Position numbers and translations under genes: made by a program. A stretch of 64,000 nt of DNA from Cryoendolithus antarcticus. Its lineage: Eukaryota > Ascomycota > Dothideomycetes > Cladosporiales > Cladosporiaceae. Shown here piece after piece: positions 22,501 to 32,507 of this stretch; position 1 is the first letter of the stretch; the number at the start of each line of letters is the position of its first letter. The stretch covers positions 62,001-126,000 of the forward strand of contig NAJO01000002.1 of NCBI GenBank assembly GCA_002077065.1, written 5' to 3'. Below the pieces are notes generated by a model. It had not been told where the DNA came from. It saw only the letters and a program-made list of their open reading frames with translations, and did no database searches.

Positions 22501-23496
22501 ATAGGCTTTACGCCGGCTATCAGTCGCTTCGTCGCTGGTATTCGCAAGGTGAACTACTACCCTGTGGCCGACCAACCTACCGCGTCCACGCAGACCGCAG
22601 ACCCGTCTGTCGTGCCGCTCACATCATCCTCTGCCACTGCAGCTTCTCCGGGAGCAGGAGTCACAACTGGAGCCAATGGCCTCACGAGTGCAGTAGCAAG
22701 TGCGCTCAAAACCAGTGTCTCTACCACCTGTGCAAACGGTGGCAACATCCTCAACGGCTGCGCTACCGTAGGTGTAACAGCCACGCCTGGCGCGGGTGCA
22801 GGCACTGGAGGTGCCCTCACAGTAGGCAGCACCACGCTTCTTCAAGGCAGTGCTTCCGCCTCTCTCGGCCTATCCGCAGGACTCAGCGCAAGTGTAGGTG
22901 CAGGAGTCAGTGCTGGCTCCTCCGGCGTATCAGCAGGCGCCTCCGCGCCTGTCAGTGCCGGCGCCTCAGCATCCGGGGGGCTGGGAGGTGGCTTCATTGG
23001 ACCGCTCAATGGAGGGTCGGGAAGTAGTACGACGGCAGGCAGTCCAGCGAGTAGTAGTGCTACTGCAACGGCTGTCGCGGGTTCAGGCGTAACGAGTTCC
23101 ACGCTCTCGGCGACGACGTCGTTCTACGTCACGCCGCTTGGACCGGTGGTCACTACGACTACGACGACAGCGCCATCCTCATCGCTGACGACGACGGTGT
23201 TCACTACGACGACCATCACATCCTGCATCACTGGTCTCGGCGGCGCTCTTACCTGCCCGCTTGGCGGTCTTTGGACTACATCAACATCGGTCAGTGGAGC
23301 ATTGACGAGTATCAGCATTGTGACTAGCACGAGCACGCGGACAAGTGTGAGCACGTCAATCGTCTTCGTCACCATGAGCTCGAGCTCGACGCTGGCTACG
23401 CTTACCGCTCCGCCCTCGTCGACGTCAATGAGCAGCAGTATTGCGAGAAGTACGAGTACGTGTGCAGCGGCCGATGCGATCCTAGGGAAGTGTTAG
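19551..23496 (+). CDS. Large secreted Ser/Thr/Pro-rich protein with three PAN-like modules
   Basis: Three exons (19551-19722, 19784-20265, 20317-23496) encode 1277 residues. A signal peptide is visible at the N-terminus (WLTLLFGVSAVNA, cleavage near residue 27). Residues about 70-312 and 490-865 are low-complexity repeats alternating Ser/Thr with Leu/Val and punctuated by Pro (SLSLPT, SVSVPT types). Three cysteine-rich modules interrupt them at about 315-392, 402-487 and 868-965. Each has a C-x2-D/N-x(n)-C...C-x3-C layout, such as SCANVCDFTSGCNG, CSDECTAATTCSG and CFQACDAANNTC, resembling PAN/Apple carbohydrate- or protein-binding domains. The C-terminal 310 residues are Ser/Ala/Gly- then Thr/Ser-rich and end in ILGKC. 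No clear GPI signal. Likely heavily O-mannosylated and wall-associated; an adhesin or glycan-binding role is inference. Confidence 0.8.
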
Positions 23497-23884
23497 CGGA
23501 GTATGTAGATATCTATCCAGGGGTCGAACTGTACATAAGGCATTCCCATGGGAAAGTGCGGAATGATGGGCTATGGCGTTTAGTAGCGATCTCTTAGTAG
23601 CAAGCAACATCACCGTGACGATGGTACTTAGCACAGAGGGTAGTCTGCATTTGTTTCCATTGCCTAAGGTCACTGCACTCCATGAACTGTGAGCGAGGTA
23701 CGGCAATTAAACAGATACCATCTCCCGAGTGAGCAACGAGTTGAAAATCTGGACAAGTTGTAATGAGCGTGTGTCTGGGATGCATTCATTGGCTATCCAC
23801 TAAGCTTAACACCGACGACTTTCTGTCATCTCAGCCGCTACTGCTGTCGCTCACACGAGCTCAGCGTTCAGACTGCCATGCAAT
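23497..23884. other. Intergenic region between convergent genes
   Basis: About 390 bp between the 3' ends of the large surface protein and cipC. Nothing else recognised. Confidence 0.45.
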
Positions 23885-24391
23885 CTAGTACCCGCCGAAG
23901 CTATCCTGGATGTGGCTGGGCGCATCGCGGTTGTTGGGGTCGTACTGGTCGTCCTGCCCGTAGTGCTGGTCGTACAGCTGCTCGGAGCGCTTCTTGGCCT
24001 CGTGCTTCGCCTTCTCGCGGTCCCACTCGTCCTCGCCCTTGGTCTCGGCGAGACGGTCGACCTCGCCGCCGGCGAAACCGGCGATCAGCTCCTTGGCGAA
24101 CTGGTGGGAGACGGGCTTGCCCTCCTTGCGCTGGCGGTCCTCCTGAATCTGATGTTAGAATGGTTGAGGTTGGATGGGAGGCGGAAGTAAGGGAGGGGTA
24201 ACGTACAAACATCTTCATAGCCATGAAGGAGGCGCCGCCGGCGACGAGCTCGTGGCTGAACTCGGCCTTGTTCTCTTGCTGGCCATCGTTGTTGTAGACC
24301 TGGTTGTAGTCCTGTGGTATGTCAGATCGAGTGCGGTGGGCTGCTGGAGAGGCGGTCAACCTACTTGCTGAGCATCACCGAAGCCGAACAT
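23885..24391 (-). CDS. cipC: CipC-like stress/antibiotic-response protein (DUF3759)
   Basis: Three exons on the minus strand (24391-24365, 24311-24207, 24148-23885) encode 131 residues. CipC proteins are small, soluble and strongly expressed in filamentous fungi. They were named for induction by concanamycin A in Aspergillus; their biochemical role is unknown. Diagnostic blocks are EFSHELVAGGASFMAMKMF, DRQRKEGKPVSHQFAKELIA, GFAGGEVDRLAETKG and EKAKHEAKKRSEQLYDQHY. Intron 1 follows only nine codons (MFGFGDAQQ, donor GTAGGT); intron 2 (58 bp) uses donor GTACGT. The codon bias is extreme, with nearly every codon ending in C or G, much stronger than in the neighbours and consistent with very high expression. 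Confidence 0.93.
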
Positions 24392-24999
24392 GATTGCGGT
24401 TGAGTAATGTTGTTGAGGGTGGTAGTTGGGTAAGTGGTAGTTGGTATGGAAATGTGTTTGATGATGAATTTGGTTGAGGAAGAAGGTAAATGTTCAGGTC
24501 AAAATATAGCCTTACTCAATGCTCATGCACTGCCGCCGACCCCACCAAAAGCTTCCAAACAATGCGTTAGCTTGCGTCATACAGCCCTGCTTCGTGGCGC
24601 CGCCCCCCACTACGAATGTAGGCCCGTGTTGCCATGAGCCAGTCAATGCAGCAGTCTCAGCTGTCCCTGAGACGCGAGTTTGCCGCCATGCATGTGAAGC
24701 CAGGGTCTGCGTGTGTCAAGTAGTTTCGCAATACACTTATCCTGCTCATCAAATTCTCGTTCTCGTCCACTGTGTTATGGTGAGACGCGGATGAAGTCGG
24801 CCGAGCTCAGGTACGAGAAAGCAAGAATCAGACAAGCGTGGCCAAGCATGCGCGGCAGATGCTTGGCAGGCACGACTTTTGGCTGTGACCAAAATACTCT
24901 GCTTTCCATCATAGTGATTGGGCATTATTCGATCTATCACCGAAATTCACTACATGAATCTCAAGTGGCTGAAGGGCAGCTCTTTCAGCTTCACCAGCA
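24392..24999. promoter_or_regulatory. Divergent promoter region, cipC / hydrolase-like gene
   Basis: This 608-bp gap lies between divergent starts. It contains a C-rich tract GCCGCCCCCCAC near 24600. For a strongly expressed gene such as cipC, stress or glucose-responsive elements would be expected, but I cannot assign any by eye. Confidence 0.4.
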
Positions 25000-25938
25000 A
25001 TGCCAGGACGTCTACCAGTCTCTGCGGACTTCCCGAGCACAGTGAAGCTAGCAATTGTACCTCGTAAGTTGTGCTCAGCCACATCGGCGTCTCCACGCGT
25101 CTAGAACATATGCTATGCTAGTCGCCACCACTTGGAAATACTTCCTGATGTCGCTTGCTGCTTCGTTCGTATACTGGACTTGACTAAGCCTCGTTGTAGC
25201 ACCTAATACCGACAAGCCCACCAATGCCCTGATTCTCCTCCATGGTCTCGGTGATGGCCACGAGTCATTTGCCCAGCTGGGTAAGCAGATGAACCTGCCA
25301 GAGACGGTGTGCATCGCGATACGAGGACCAAAAGCTCTGCTAGATCTCGAAGGCGCTCACTGGGGCGACGACATCATCTTCGACTCGTCGAACGGAGGTC
25401 TAGATGCCGATTCCGGGCTTCGAGAATCGACTGAATTGATTAAGCTGTTGATTGACGATGTACTGATCGCCAAGTGCGGCTATACTCATCGCGAAGTACT
25501 GATTCTGGCGTATGGCCAAGGCGGGATGGTGGGTCTGAGCACAGCGCGTCAGTCTCCAATCTCTCTCATTGCCAGTCGTGTTCTTGTGCTAATATATGTA
25601 CAGTCGCGCTGCCACAGTCATCCAACGACCCCACGCCGAGAGAGCTCGGCGGAGTCATCAGTATCGGCGGTCCCTTGCCCAGTGAAGCACCAGCTGCTCT
25701 CATCACCAAGTGCAAGAATCCTGTGCTAGTCTGCGGTGGCTCAAGTGCGTCCGCGGTTACATCCACTGCCGAGGAGAAGCTGAAGCGAAATTTCGAGCAC
25801 ATTGAGATCAAGCGTTATCGCAGATCCGGCGACGGCATGCCGAGTAACAGAGACGAGATGATGCCGATTATGCAATTCCTCGCCCGCAGGTTGAAAAGTA
25901 CGAAAGGCGTGCCGGAAGGTAGTATCGAAGTGTCTTGA
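25000..25938 (+). CDS. Alpha/beta-hydrolase-fold protein related to acyl-protein thioesterase, catalytic triad absent
   Basis: Three exons (25000-25063, 25200-25547, 25604-25938) encode 248 residues. The fold is of the phospholipase/carboxylesterase (APT1) family: NALILLHGLGDGHESF is the oxyanion-hole strand and loop, QMNLPETVCIAIRGP follows, and LARRLKS closes the fold. At the nucleophile elbow, where APTs have G-F-S-Q-G-G, the sequence is A-Y-G-Q-G-G with Gly127 in place of serine. The usual D near the seventh strand is replaced in CGGSSASAV, and the catalytic G-H-S is G-M-P (Met216). All three triad residues therefore look absent. I believe related fungal proteins share this GQGG form, so this is probably a stable pseudo-enzyme rather than a recent loss. 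The first intron is 136 bp, long for this window. Confidence 0.8.
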
Positions 25939-26132
25939 GATTACCCTCTCGCTTTGCTGGCTTTCAACATCGCCTGTGCGCCTGTGTGTTTGGCCACAGC
26001 AACGGAGTGTCCCCGTCATATTGGCGAGAAGCTCATTACAATCTAGCTACCTATGTCGTCCCGCAACGCCTCGCATACGCGGTCCACGCAAGCACGCGCT
26101 GCCTGCGCCCATATTCGCACACCCAGCACGAC

Positions 26133-27128
26133 TCACAGCACCTCCCTGGGCAACCTCTCCAGCTCCACAGAGTCCAGCTCCACAGATCCGAAATCTGCTC
26201 CATGATTCCTTGGCGGCTTCGGCCTCATCTTCTGCATTACAGATGGAGCCTGCAGAAGACTTCGTCGCCTCTGTCCTGGCTCCCTGTGCGCCTGTCGCTC
26301 ACCCTCCCAGCGGATACAAAGATCCTGGGCACTCAAGCCGAGATAGGGATTCATAGCTCTGCAGTGTCGGACGTCGTGCCAGGGTCCCTCGGATCCTGCG
26401 CTCTGGACACCTTGCTCGAGATACACTCTCGTGCTTTCTAGGAGAGATAGAACGCGCTGCATTGATGACCAGACTTGGTTGCAAGTTTCTGCATTTGTCG
26501 GAGCAGCAGTCATCTGGTCCTGCTGGGCGAGATTACTGCTCCAGCTAGTCCGCCAGCTGTCCTGTGAAAGGAGTGCCACCGAGTGTGCGCCGAAGATACA
26601 GTTCCCAATCACGAAACCACGACGATGCGGCGTGCCGAAGCCAGCGAGATGCAGACACTGCACTTTCATTCGACCGACCATGATCGCCGAGCCGTCTTCG
26701 AGCGCTTTCCCAAGAGACGTGACGAACTTGCGAGTTTTGCCATACTTCCGCTGCCACAGCTTCTCCATCGCAGAAACGGTGCCATCACTGCAGAGTCGAG
26801 GCGGAGAACCCTGCCAGTCGCCGAACTGCATCCGGAGGTACCACGCTGCGGTCTGTGGTGGCGAAGGCGAGGAGTGCGTTTCGATGATCAGGTCAACGAT
26901 GTAGCCATGCTGCTTGACAAGCTCGATGATCTTGTCGGCTGCTTCTGTGGAGAGGACCGCACTATCTTTGCAACTGTCCCGGACGGGGTCCACGACGACG
27001 CAACGTTGGGTCGAAGGATCAGCAACGACGTACTGCCACGAATTCGTCGAAGGGACGTAGATACTATGGACCTTTGGCGATCTGTCTGCTCCGTTCGAAA
27101 GATGGAATTGGGGCGGTTCAGGTGCCAT
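26133..27128 (-). CDS. Degenerate metallo-beta-lactamase-fold protein
   Basis: Intronless, 331 residues from the ATG at 27128; the open frame upstream has only a GTG. The N-terminal half aligns with persulfide-dioxygenase-like MBL proteins: VHSIYVPSTNSWQYVVADPS, CVVVDPVRDS, then KQHGYIVDLIIETH. The metal motif H-x-H-x-D-H expected after IIET is H85-S-S-P-S-P-P, keeping only the first histidine. The downstream region normally reading PGHTPDH...GD is LAGFGTPHRRGFVIG...FGAH (about 160-182), losing the other ligands. The second half is Arg/Gln-rich and unlike the family. The frame is intact over 1 kb, so it is probably translated, but metal-dependent hydrolysis is unlikely. It converges on the triad-less hydrolase gene at 25000-25938. 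Confidence 0.65.
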   Translation of the reverse strand: MAPEPPQFHLSNGADRSPKVHSIYVPSTNSWQYVVADPSTQRCVVVDPVRDSCKDSAVLSTEAADKIIELVKQHGYIVDLIIETHSSPSPPQTAAWYLRMQFGDWQGSPPRLCSDGTVSAMEKLWQRKYGKTRKFVTSLGKALEDGSAIMVGRMKVQCLHLAGFGTPHRRGFVIGNCIFGAHSVALLSQDSWRTSWSSNLAQQDQMTAAPTNAETCNQVWSSMQRVLSLLESTRVYLEQGVQSAGSEGPWHDVRHCRAMNPYLGLSAQDLCIRWEGERQAHREPGQRRRSLLQAPSVMQKMRPKPPRNHGADFGSVELDSVELERLPREVL

Positions 27129-27789
27129 GCCTTTCTCGTTTGCAAAGTCGACGGAGATCAAAGACACAGCAGAGCAAAGGACGAAACAGTAGGCACATGC
27201 TGTAACAAAAGCTGCAGTATTGCGGCGCAGTCAAACCAACATTGTAATAAAGCATGCTAGGGTGCGTTTCATCAGTAGTCCCCGAAACAGTCCCCGAGCA
27301 CCGGCGTAGCGGAAGCGGCAGGATGCTGAGATTGCGCCAATGACAAGCAATGCCGCAGCAGCGTATACCGGTGCGTTACAGTGTTGTCTAGGATGGTCCT
27401 GTTGGATGCATCTCTGGATTGAATGATCCACGTCGTGGTATAGTAATAATGCCCAAGAGTTCGGGATCTGGCCTGCCAAGGCGGCGCTGAAGTACCCGGT
27501 CGGCACTTGATGGTGTCAGGCGTGCCATCGAAAAGTTGCCATCAAATGTACTCGTTATGCACGATAGGCAGGAGTCGCTGTTAGTTGTCGCAATCAGCAA
27601 ATGTGGGCATGATGCTCAAGCTCGCCGGACAATTGTGGGCCTGCGCTCATCCTTGTCTACCACCTTGAACGCCGATCTGGGGATCATGTTGTGCTAGCTC
27701 AATATCTCTCCCCGTCACATGATTTCGCTGTGATGTTGTTGCCGAGATCATGATAATGATCGAAAAGTCCGTGTACTGTTTTCTGCAGC
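27129..27789. other. Intergenic region, 0.66 kb
   Basis: Between two minus-strand genes. A 91-codon minus frame at 27231-27506 has a hydrophobic stretch (YAAAALLVIGAISASC) but no other support, so I do not call it. Confidence 0.4.
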
Positions 27790-29457
27790 TCAGCCATTCC
27801 ACACCGTACCTTGGATCTCATCCGGCGTGAACATGTCGAGCCAGTCGATGTTGCTGAAGTTCTCAAATTCCGCGGGAATGGCGTGAGCTTGTTGCGGCAT
27901 AGGCGCAACCGCAGGATCTACAAAGATCACCTGCGAGATAGCCTTGAGACAAGCAGCAGCATTGCGAGCTACAGTCCAGCGCTCGCCAAGATGACTGAGA
28001 ACGCCCAGCATGAGGACGATGTGGTCACGGTGTCGCTGCAATTGAGACGGGTCGTGCAGATGTAACGTCGCTGCTGCGAGCTGTACGACTGTGCCTAGTA
28101 CGAGCCCGCAGACAAAGAAAGGTGAGTGGCTGTCCAGGGCGCATGGCAAGGCTGCTAAGTTTGCTATAGCTGTTGACGCCGCTATCACTTTGGCAGTGTG
28201 ATGCGCTGCTACCGGACTAGAGATCTCCACGGCCTGAGCTCTGGCACAAGCAATGTCGCCCGCCGAGGGCACTCTGGGTGGCAGTGCACTGCGGGGAAAG
28301 TGCAAGAAGATGCTTGCGCATAGTATGAGGTAATGTGCTTGAAATAGCGATTCGTCGACTTCGCCATGACTGTTCACGCATGCTTGTCCGGACGGAGCAT
28401 ATAGCTTCCAACTCGCGATTGCGTGGTCAACGGCTTCGACGTCGCTGATGTGGGTAGCATGCGTGGGATCCAGGGAGAGGATACGGCTTATGATACGAGA
28501 GGCCTCGATTTTGTAATAAGCGGAAGGGTATTGTTCCTGTGATCCCAAAGCAAAAACCCGATTTTCGAAGGACTGGAGCGATTTACTGTTGCCTTGGCCT
28601 GATAGGCCTGGCAATTGCGGCATGGTCCTCACCAACGCGGTACTTGGCGCGACACGACGATGGAGAGCAGCAACGTAGATCTCGGTAGTGTGCAGCTCCC
28701 ACCATGTTCTTCGATAGCTCTCCTCGACGCAAAGATTGCCGCCTGCAGTGTTCGAGGCAAATGCTGGATCGTTCATACCGATGTGCCGTGAGATCTTGGC
28801 CGCTCGCCGCAGACAATCCTCAGCCTCGTTTGTCCGATGGAGGGCGTGTAGCACAATGGCGTACAACAGCAATGCTTGAACGCTGCTTGCTTGAACTTCA
28901 TCGATTGGGTTCATCGATGCGCGTAATGCATTGTCGAGAGCCGGACTTGATGCTTGTGCATACTGCGCTCCGATGAAAGTCACGACCAGATGTAGACACT
29001 GAGGGTAACTCTGGGTATCATACTTTTCTCGAGGGACAAGCGCCGGATGCGCATTGTGAAAGTGGCTGTAGTAGAGATCAACAAGCTTAGCCTCGTCCGG
29101 GAACAATGGTATGGTCCTACTGTCGGATATCCCGATGGATAATGGAGCAGTACCAGTCCCGTAGCCCTGTGCACGCCAGCCAGCTGGGCTACTACCTGCA
29201 GTATTCAGAGAGTCCGGTGGAGACGCCGGTAGTCGTGCACGTGCGAGCGCAGTGCTCTCTGCTGGCACCGGTGTCGTTCTCGTATCACCTACAATTTGCT
29301 TACGCCGTGCCAGACCGCGCCGTGAAGGAGTGTAGGCGCAACTGAGACCCTCGAGAGTGCACCGTGGACATGGACTGCCACCTTTACATCTCAAGTGCTT
29401 TCGTCTGCATTCATCGCAAGCTAATGGAGCAGGCCGAAGTGGTGTTGTGTCTTCCAT
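27790..29457 (-). CDS. Zn2Cys6 fungal transcription factor
   Basis: Intronless, 555 residues. The N-terminus carries a canonical Zn(II)2Cys6 binuclear cluster with cysteines at 14, 17, 24, 30, 33 and 40 (CDECRRKHLRCKGGSPCPRC). A basic linker SRRGLARRKQ follows. The middle region is the fungal-specific transcription factor domain: helical, with NEAEDCLRRAAKISRHIGMN and RRTWWELHTTEIYVAALHRR at about 210-260. The C-terminus NFSNIDWLDMFTPDEIQGTV is acidic and aromatic, typical of an activation segment. It lies divergent to the small Cys-rich gene at 29969, which might be a target; this is inference from position only. The regulated pathway is unknown. Confidence 0.9.
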   Translation of the reverse strand: MEDTTPLRPAPLACDECRRKHLRCKGGSPCPRCTLEGLSCAYTPSRRGLARRKQIVGDTRTTPVPAESTALARARLPASPPDSLNTAGSSPAGWRAQGYGTGTAPLSIGISDSRTIPLFPDEAKLVDLYYSHFHNAHPALVPREKYDTQSYPQCLHLVVTFIGAQYAQASSPALDNALRASMNPIDEVQASSVQALLLYAIVLHALHRTNEAEDCLRRAAKISRHIGMNDPAFASNTAGGNLCVEESYRRTWWELHTTEIYVAALHRRVAPSTALVRTMPQLPGLSGQGNSKSLQSFENRVFALGSQEQYPSAYYKIEASRIISRILSLDPTHATHISDVEAVDHAIASWKLYAPSGQACVNSHGEVDESLFQAHYLILCASIFLHFPRSALPPRVPSAGDIACARAQAVEISSPVAAHHTAKVIAASTAIANLAALPCALDSHSPFFVCGLVLGTVVQLAAATLHLHDPSQLQRHRDHIVLMLGVLSHLGERWTVARNAAACLKAISQVIFVDPAVAPMPQQAHAIPAEFENFSNIDWLDMFTPDEIQGTVWNG

Positions 29458-29968
29458 CGTAGACTGACCCCGCTGGGTCGCCTCGATCGACGACGGCTAC
29501 CACACCCTTGTGATGGATGGTTAGGGCTGAGATCTCGGTCACAATCCAGAAATCTGCCTGTACGCGGGACTGCACGATCAGCTGCGAGATCCCCGTGTAT
29601 TCGTCCACGTCGACCTGCAGGCATCAAGTCGCGAATGCCGGAGTCCCCGACAGAGCAGAGCGATGAACGGCGTTCGGTTGACGGGCTATCGGCCAAGCTC
29701 GTATTTTGTGAATGTACAGTCTTACGCTGCGTAACGTGCACCTGGAAAGTTAACCTAAATCGAGCAAGAACAGGGCGAGTCGCCGACCACCCGCTCCTTC
29801 CTCGGCTCGCTCGGATAGCACATCGAAACGGCATGATCATCGATCAACCGCCAGACAAAGCAAAGTATCATATATATCGTCCATCTGATCAATATTCGAC
29901 CCATAGTACACGGCAGCAAGTCAAAAACAACGATCACACCATCTCAGAACCATCAACCACTTCCAACG
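29458..29968. promoter_or_regulatory. Divergent promoter region, Zn2Cys6 factor / Cys-rich protein
   Basis: This 511-bp gap lies between divergent starts. A TATA-like CATATATATC at 29869-29878 lies about 90 bp upstream of the ATG at 29969, well placed for the small gene. Confidence 0.45.
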
Positions 29969-30251
29969 ATGTGCAAAAAAGCAACCTGTTCAACCTGCAG
30001 TACGCATCCTTCGCATCCTGCCGCCCACTGCACACCTCACTAACAACCTCTCAGACAAGGCCTCCTGGTGGGGCTGCGGCAACGTGATACACTCCATCGT
30101 TTGAACTTGATCTCGGGCTTGACGACTGACATATTCACAGCATATCCCTAGCGTCATGGACCAAGTAAAGCTCGAAGATCGCTGTGCATGCGAGCCCAAG
30201 ACTAAGGTCGAGGGCAAGGAGTACCCGCCTAAGGCTGCGAACGCGGACTAA
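29969..30251 (+). CDS. 56-residue Cys/Trp-containing small protein
   Basis: Three tiny exons (29969-29999, 30055-30083, 30141-30251), with introns GTACGC..CTCTCAG (55 bp) and GTGATA..TTCACAG (57 bp), give 56 residues. Cysteines sit at 2, 7, 10, 18, 35 and 37 in C-x4-C-x2-C-x7-C and C-x-C arrangements, with a WWGCGNHIPSVMD core and a C-terminal KVEGKEYPPKA tail. I recall similar short ascomycete proteins of unknown function sharing the WWGCG-H and CxCEP motifs, but cannot name a domain. It has no signal peptide, so it is probably cytosolic. The pattern suggests metal binding but is unlike classical metallothioneins, which are richer in cysteine. Being split into 31-, 29- and 111-base exons, it is easily missed by ORF-based annotation. 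Confidence 0.8.
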
Positions 30252-30465
30252 ACGGCAGTGACGCGGACCAAGCGATATTGGAACATTGACGTTCCATGGA
30301 TGAAAACGAAGGAGATCAGATCCGGAGGCAGCCAAGCCAAGCAAACGTCAGAAACGACAAAACTCGAAATGTCATGATATATAGCAGTCATCAGTCTACG
30401 TTACTCCAAAGGCATCATGGAACCGCGTCAATTCCGTCGATCGCCTTGCAGAGTTTCCACATCAT

Positions 30466-32507
30466 CTAACAAAACCCGACGAGCCTTCCTAGCCCTCCCT
30501 CCTCAATCCTCTCCTCAATCGAAATCCCATCCTCCTCAAGCATCTTCTCAATCTCATCCACCTTCTTAATCCTGAAGAACCCCTGCACGCCCTCCGCCAG
30601 CCTGTGACTCGTCGGCGCTAGCTCGCTCTCGTTGATAGCAGCGAAGCAGAGACGGAAGTACTTCCATCCATCACTTGCAGCGATCTCAGCAGTTGGCGAG
30701 AAGATTGTGCCGGGAGACACGAGGACCAGATAAGGTTTCTGCGTCCAGAAAATCCACATCGCTCGGCTGAGACGCGCGAGACCCCCGGGTTGCGCAGCGT
30801 ACGTCTTGTACAGAGGGTGAGCGGGGAAGTTGATGTTGAGCCAGATGAACATGCCTCCGACGGGGAAGATGAAGTCGTAGACTGGTGTCTTTGTAACGAC
30901 GCTCCATTCATCGGCGTCGACTTCATCGGTGGCGATGGAGTTGCGCCGACCGGTCTTGAGGAGGTACTTGTTGTCGTCCAGGATGGAGCACATAGTCTGC
31001 ATTCGCCTTTCGTAGTTCCCTCGCAGACCCTCAAGCCAGCGGACCCAACCGGGCATCTTCCATCCCTCTCCGTCAGGCAATGCCGAAGAGCCTTTCTTTG
31101 TGGTCTCGATTCCGCTATGATCTGGCCCGAGCAAAGTCTCGGCTATGATGCTCTGCACGAAGCCTGAGGGCTGTTGCGTGGAAGTCTCAGTGATGCGCAG
31201 GATCCGCTCGACGATGTCTGGTTGGGCCGAGATCCAGCCGAGACGGCAACCTGGGGCGACGGTTTTGGAGAAAGTGTCGAGGCGGATTACGCGACCATCG
31301 GTGTCGATAGAGATGAAGCTGGGCACGAGCGAGTCGAGAAAGGGGAAGCCGGAGGACTTCCAGCTGGAAGGGCGCGCTTCGCCGGTCGTGAGGAGAGTGG
31401 TGTTGGCATCTGCAGGCGGGGTGATGGCTGCCTTAGAGGACGCAGAAGTGCGGCTCAGAGGGCCGACTCTGTCGGCATTGAGGGCGGTGGAGGAAGGGAA
31501 TTGGAGGTACCAGTACGGGTCATCTTCGACGATGATGACATCGTACTTAGAGCAGAGGGCGTAGATCTCACGACGGCGGGCGAGGGAGAGCACTCCAGAC
31601 GTAGGGTTCTGTCCCATTCTAGACAATGTCAGCATACTGCTCCCAGATCAGATGTAACTTCCAACACTCACGTCACAGTGTACATCAAATGCGGCCTCCT
31701 GCCCGTCTTGAAGTCCCAATTCTCAAGCACGTCTTTCAGCCCTCCCTTACCAGTAGCCAACATACCCTCGTCGTCCATCTTCACCGGCGCTACATTCATC
31801 CCCCTCGGCTTCGCAGCCTGCACGGCATTCATGTATGCGAACTCCTCACACAGCAATCCCTCGCGGTCTCTAACCCAGTCCTTCTCCTCGCTCCACTCGT
31901 TCGTGAAGGCTGTAAGTACCTTGCTGAAGCCATCTGTGTTGCCGCATGTGAGAATCACTTCTGGCCCGCCTTTGTACGGGCAGTTAGGGTGTAGGTGGTC
32001 CTGCGTGAACTGGCGGATGAAGTAGTACAATGGTGGGTAGCCCTGGGCTGTGCCGTACTGGAGAGCGGAAGACAGATCGATCTTACGGATCGGGTTGGGC
32101 TGGTGGGAGGTGTGGGGCACTGCGATTTGGGATTGAGGCTGATTGAGTGGGCTGCTCGTTGGCTTGGCCTTGCTGTTCTTGTCATCGAGAGAGAGGGAAT
32201 TAACAAGCTGATGTACTGGTGGCGGATCGATTGGCTCGTTCGGCGTTGGCTTCCAGCGCTCGGGTTGGGCGACCTTCGCCTCCAGAGTGTCGAATGGGAA
32301 GTAGTAATTGTTTGGCAGGCCGCCGGCAAGCTGGCCAATGCCTGGGATGGCGAAGTACTTGTAGAACGCCTTCATCGAGCTAGCCGCGCGCGACTTTGTA
32401 GCCCGACTGAGATGGTGGCTAAGGTCCTTTGGCGGCGGTCTGCTGTCGACGGCGCCATCGCTGCTGTCTGTGGACTGAGGCATGGCTGGCAACGTCGTTG
32501 TGGCCAT
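30466..32507 (-). CDS. ARO8: Aromatic amino-acid/2-aminoadipate aminotransferase (ARO8-like)
   Basis: Two exons (32507-31672 and 31618-30466) encode 662 residues. This fold-type I PLP enzyme transaminates aromatic amino acids or 2-aminoadipate with 2-oxoglutarate. The N-terminal blocks RATKSRAASSMKAFYKY and LAGGLPNNYYFPFD are the ARO8 signature. LQYGTAQGYPPL, the spliced MYTVTMGQNPTSG (the conserved NPTG segment) and VIIVEDDPYWYLQF give the cofactor pocket. RLDTFSKTVAPGCRLGW holds the Schiff-base lysine. The 53-bp intron (GTGAGT..GTCTAG) falls inside the YTVTMGQNP block, confirming the join. It is somewhat longer than yeast Aro8 (500) because of polar inserts at about 118-150 and 365-400. Kynurenine or aminoadipate preference cannot be judged. 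Confidence 0.9.

Noticed and set aside
26133..27167. Start of the MBL-like gene upstream at 27167
   Set aside because: That codon is GTG; the first ATG in frame is at 27128.
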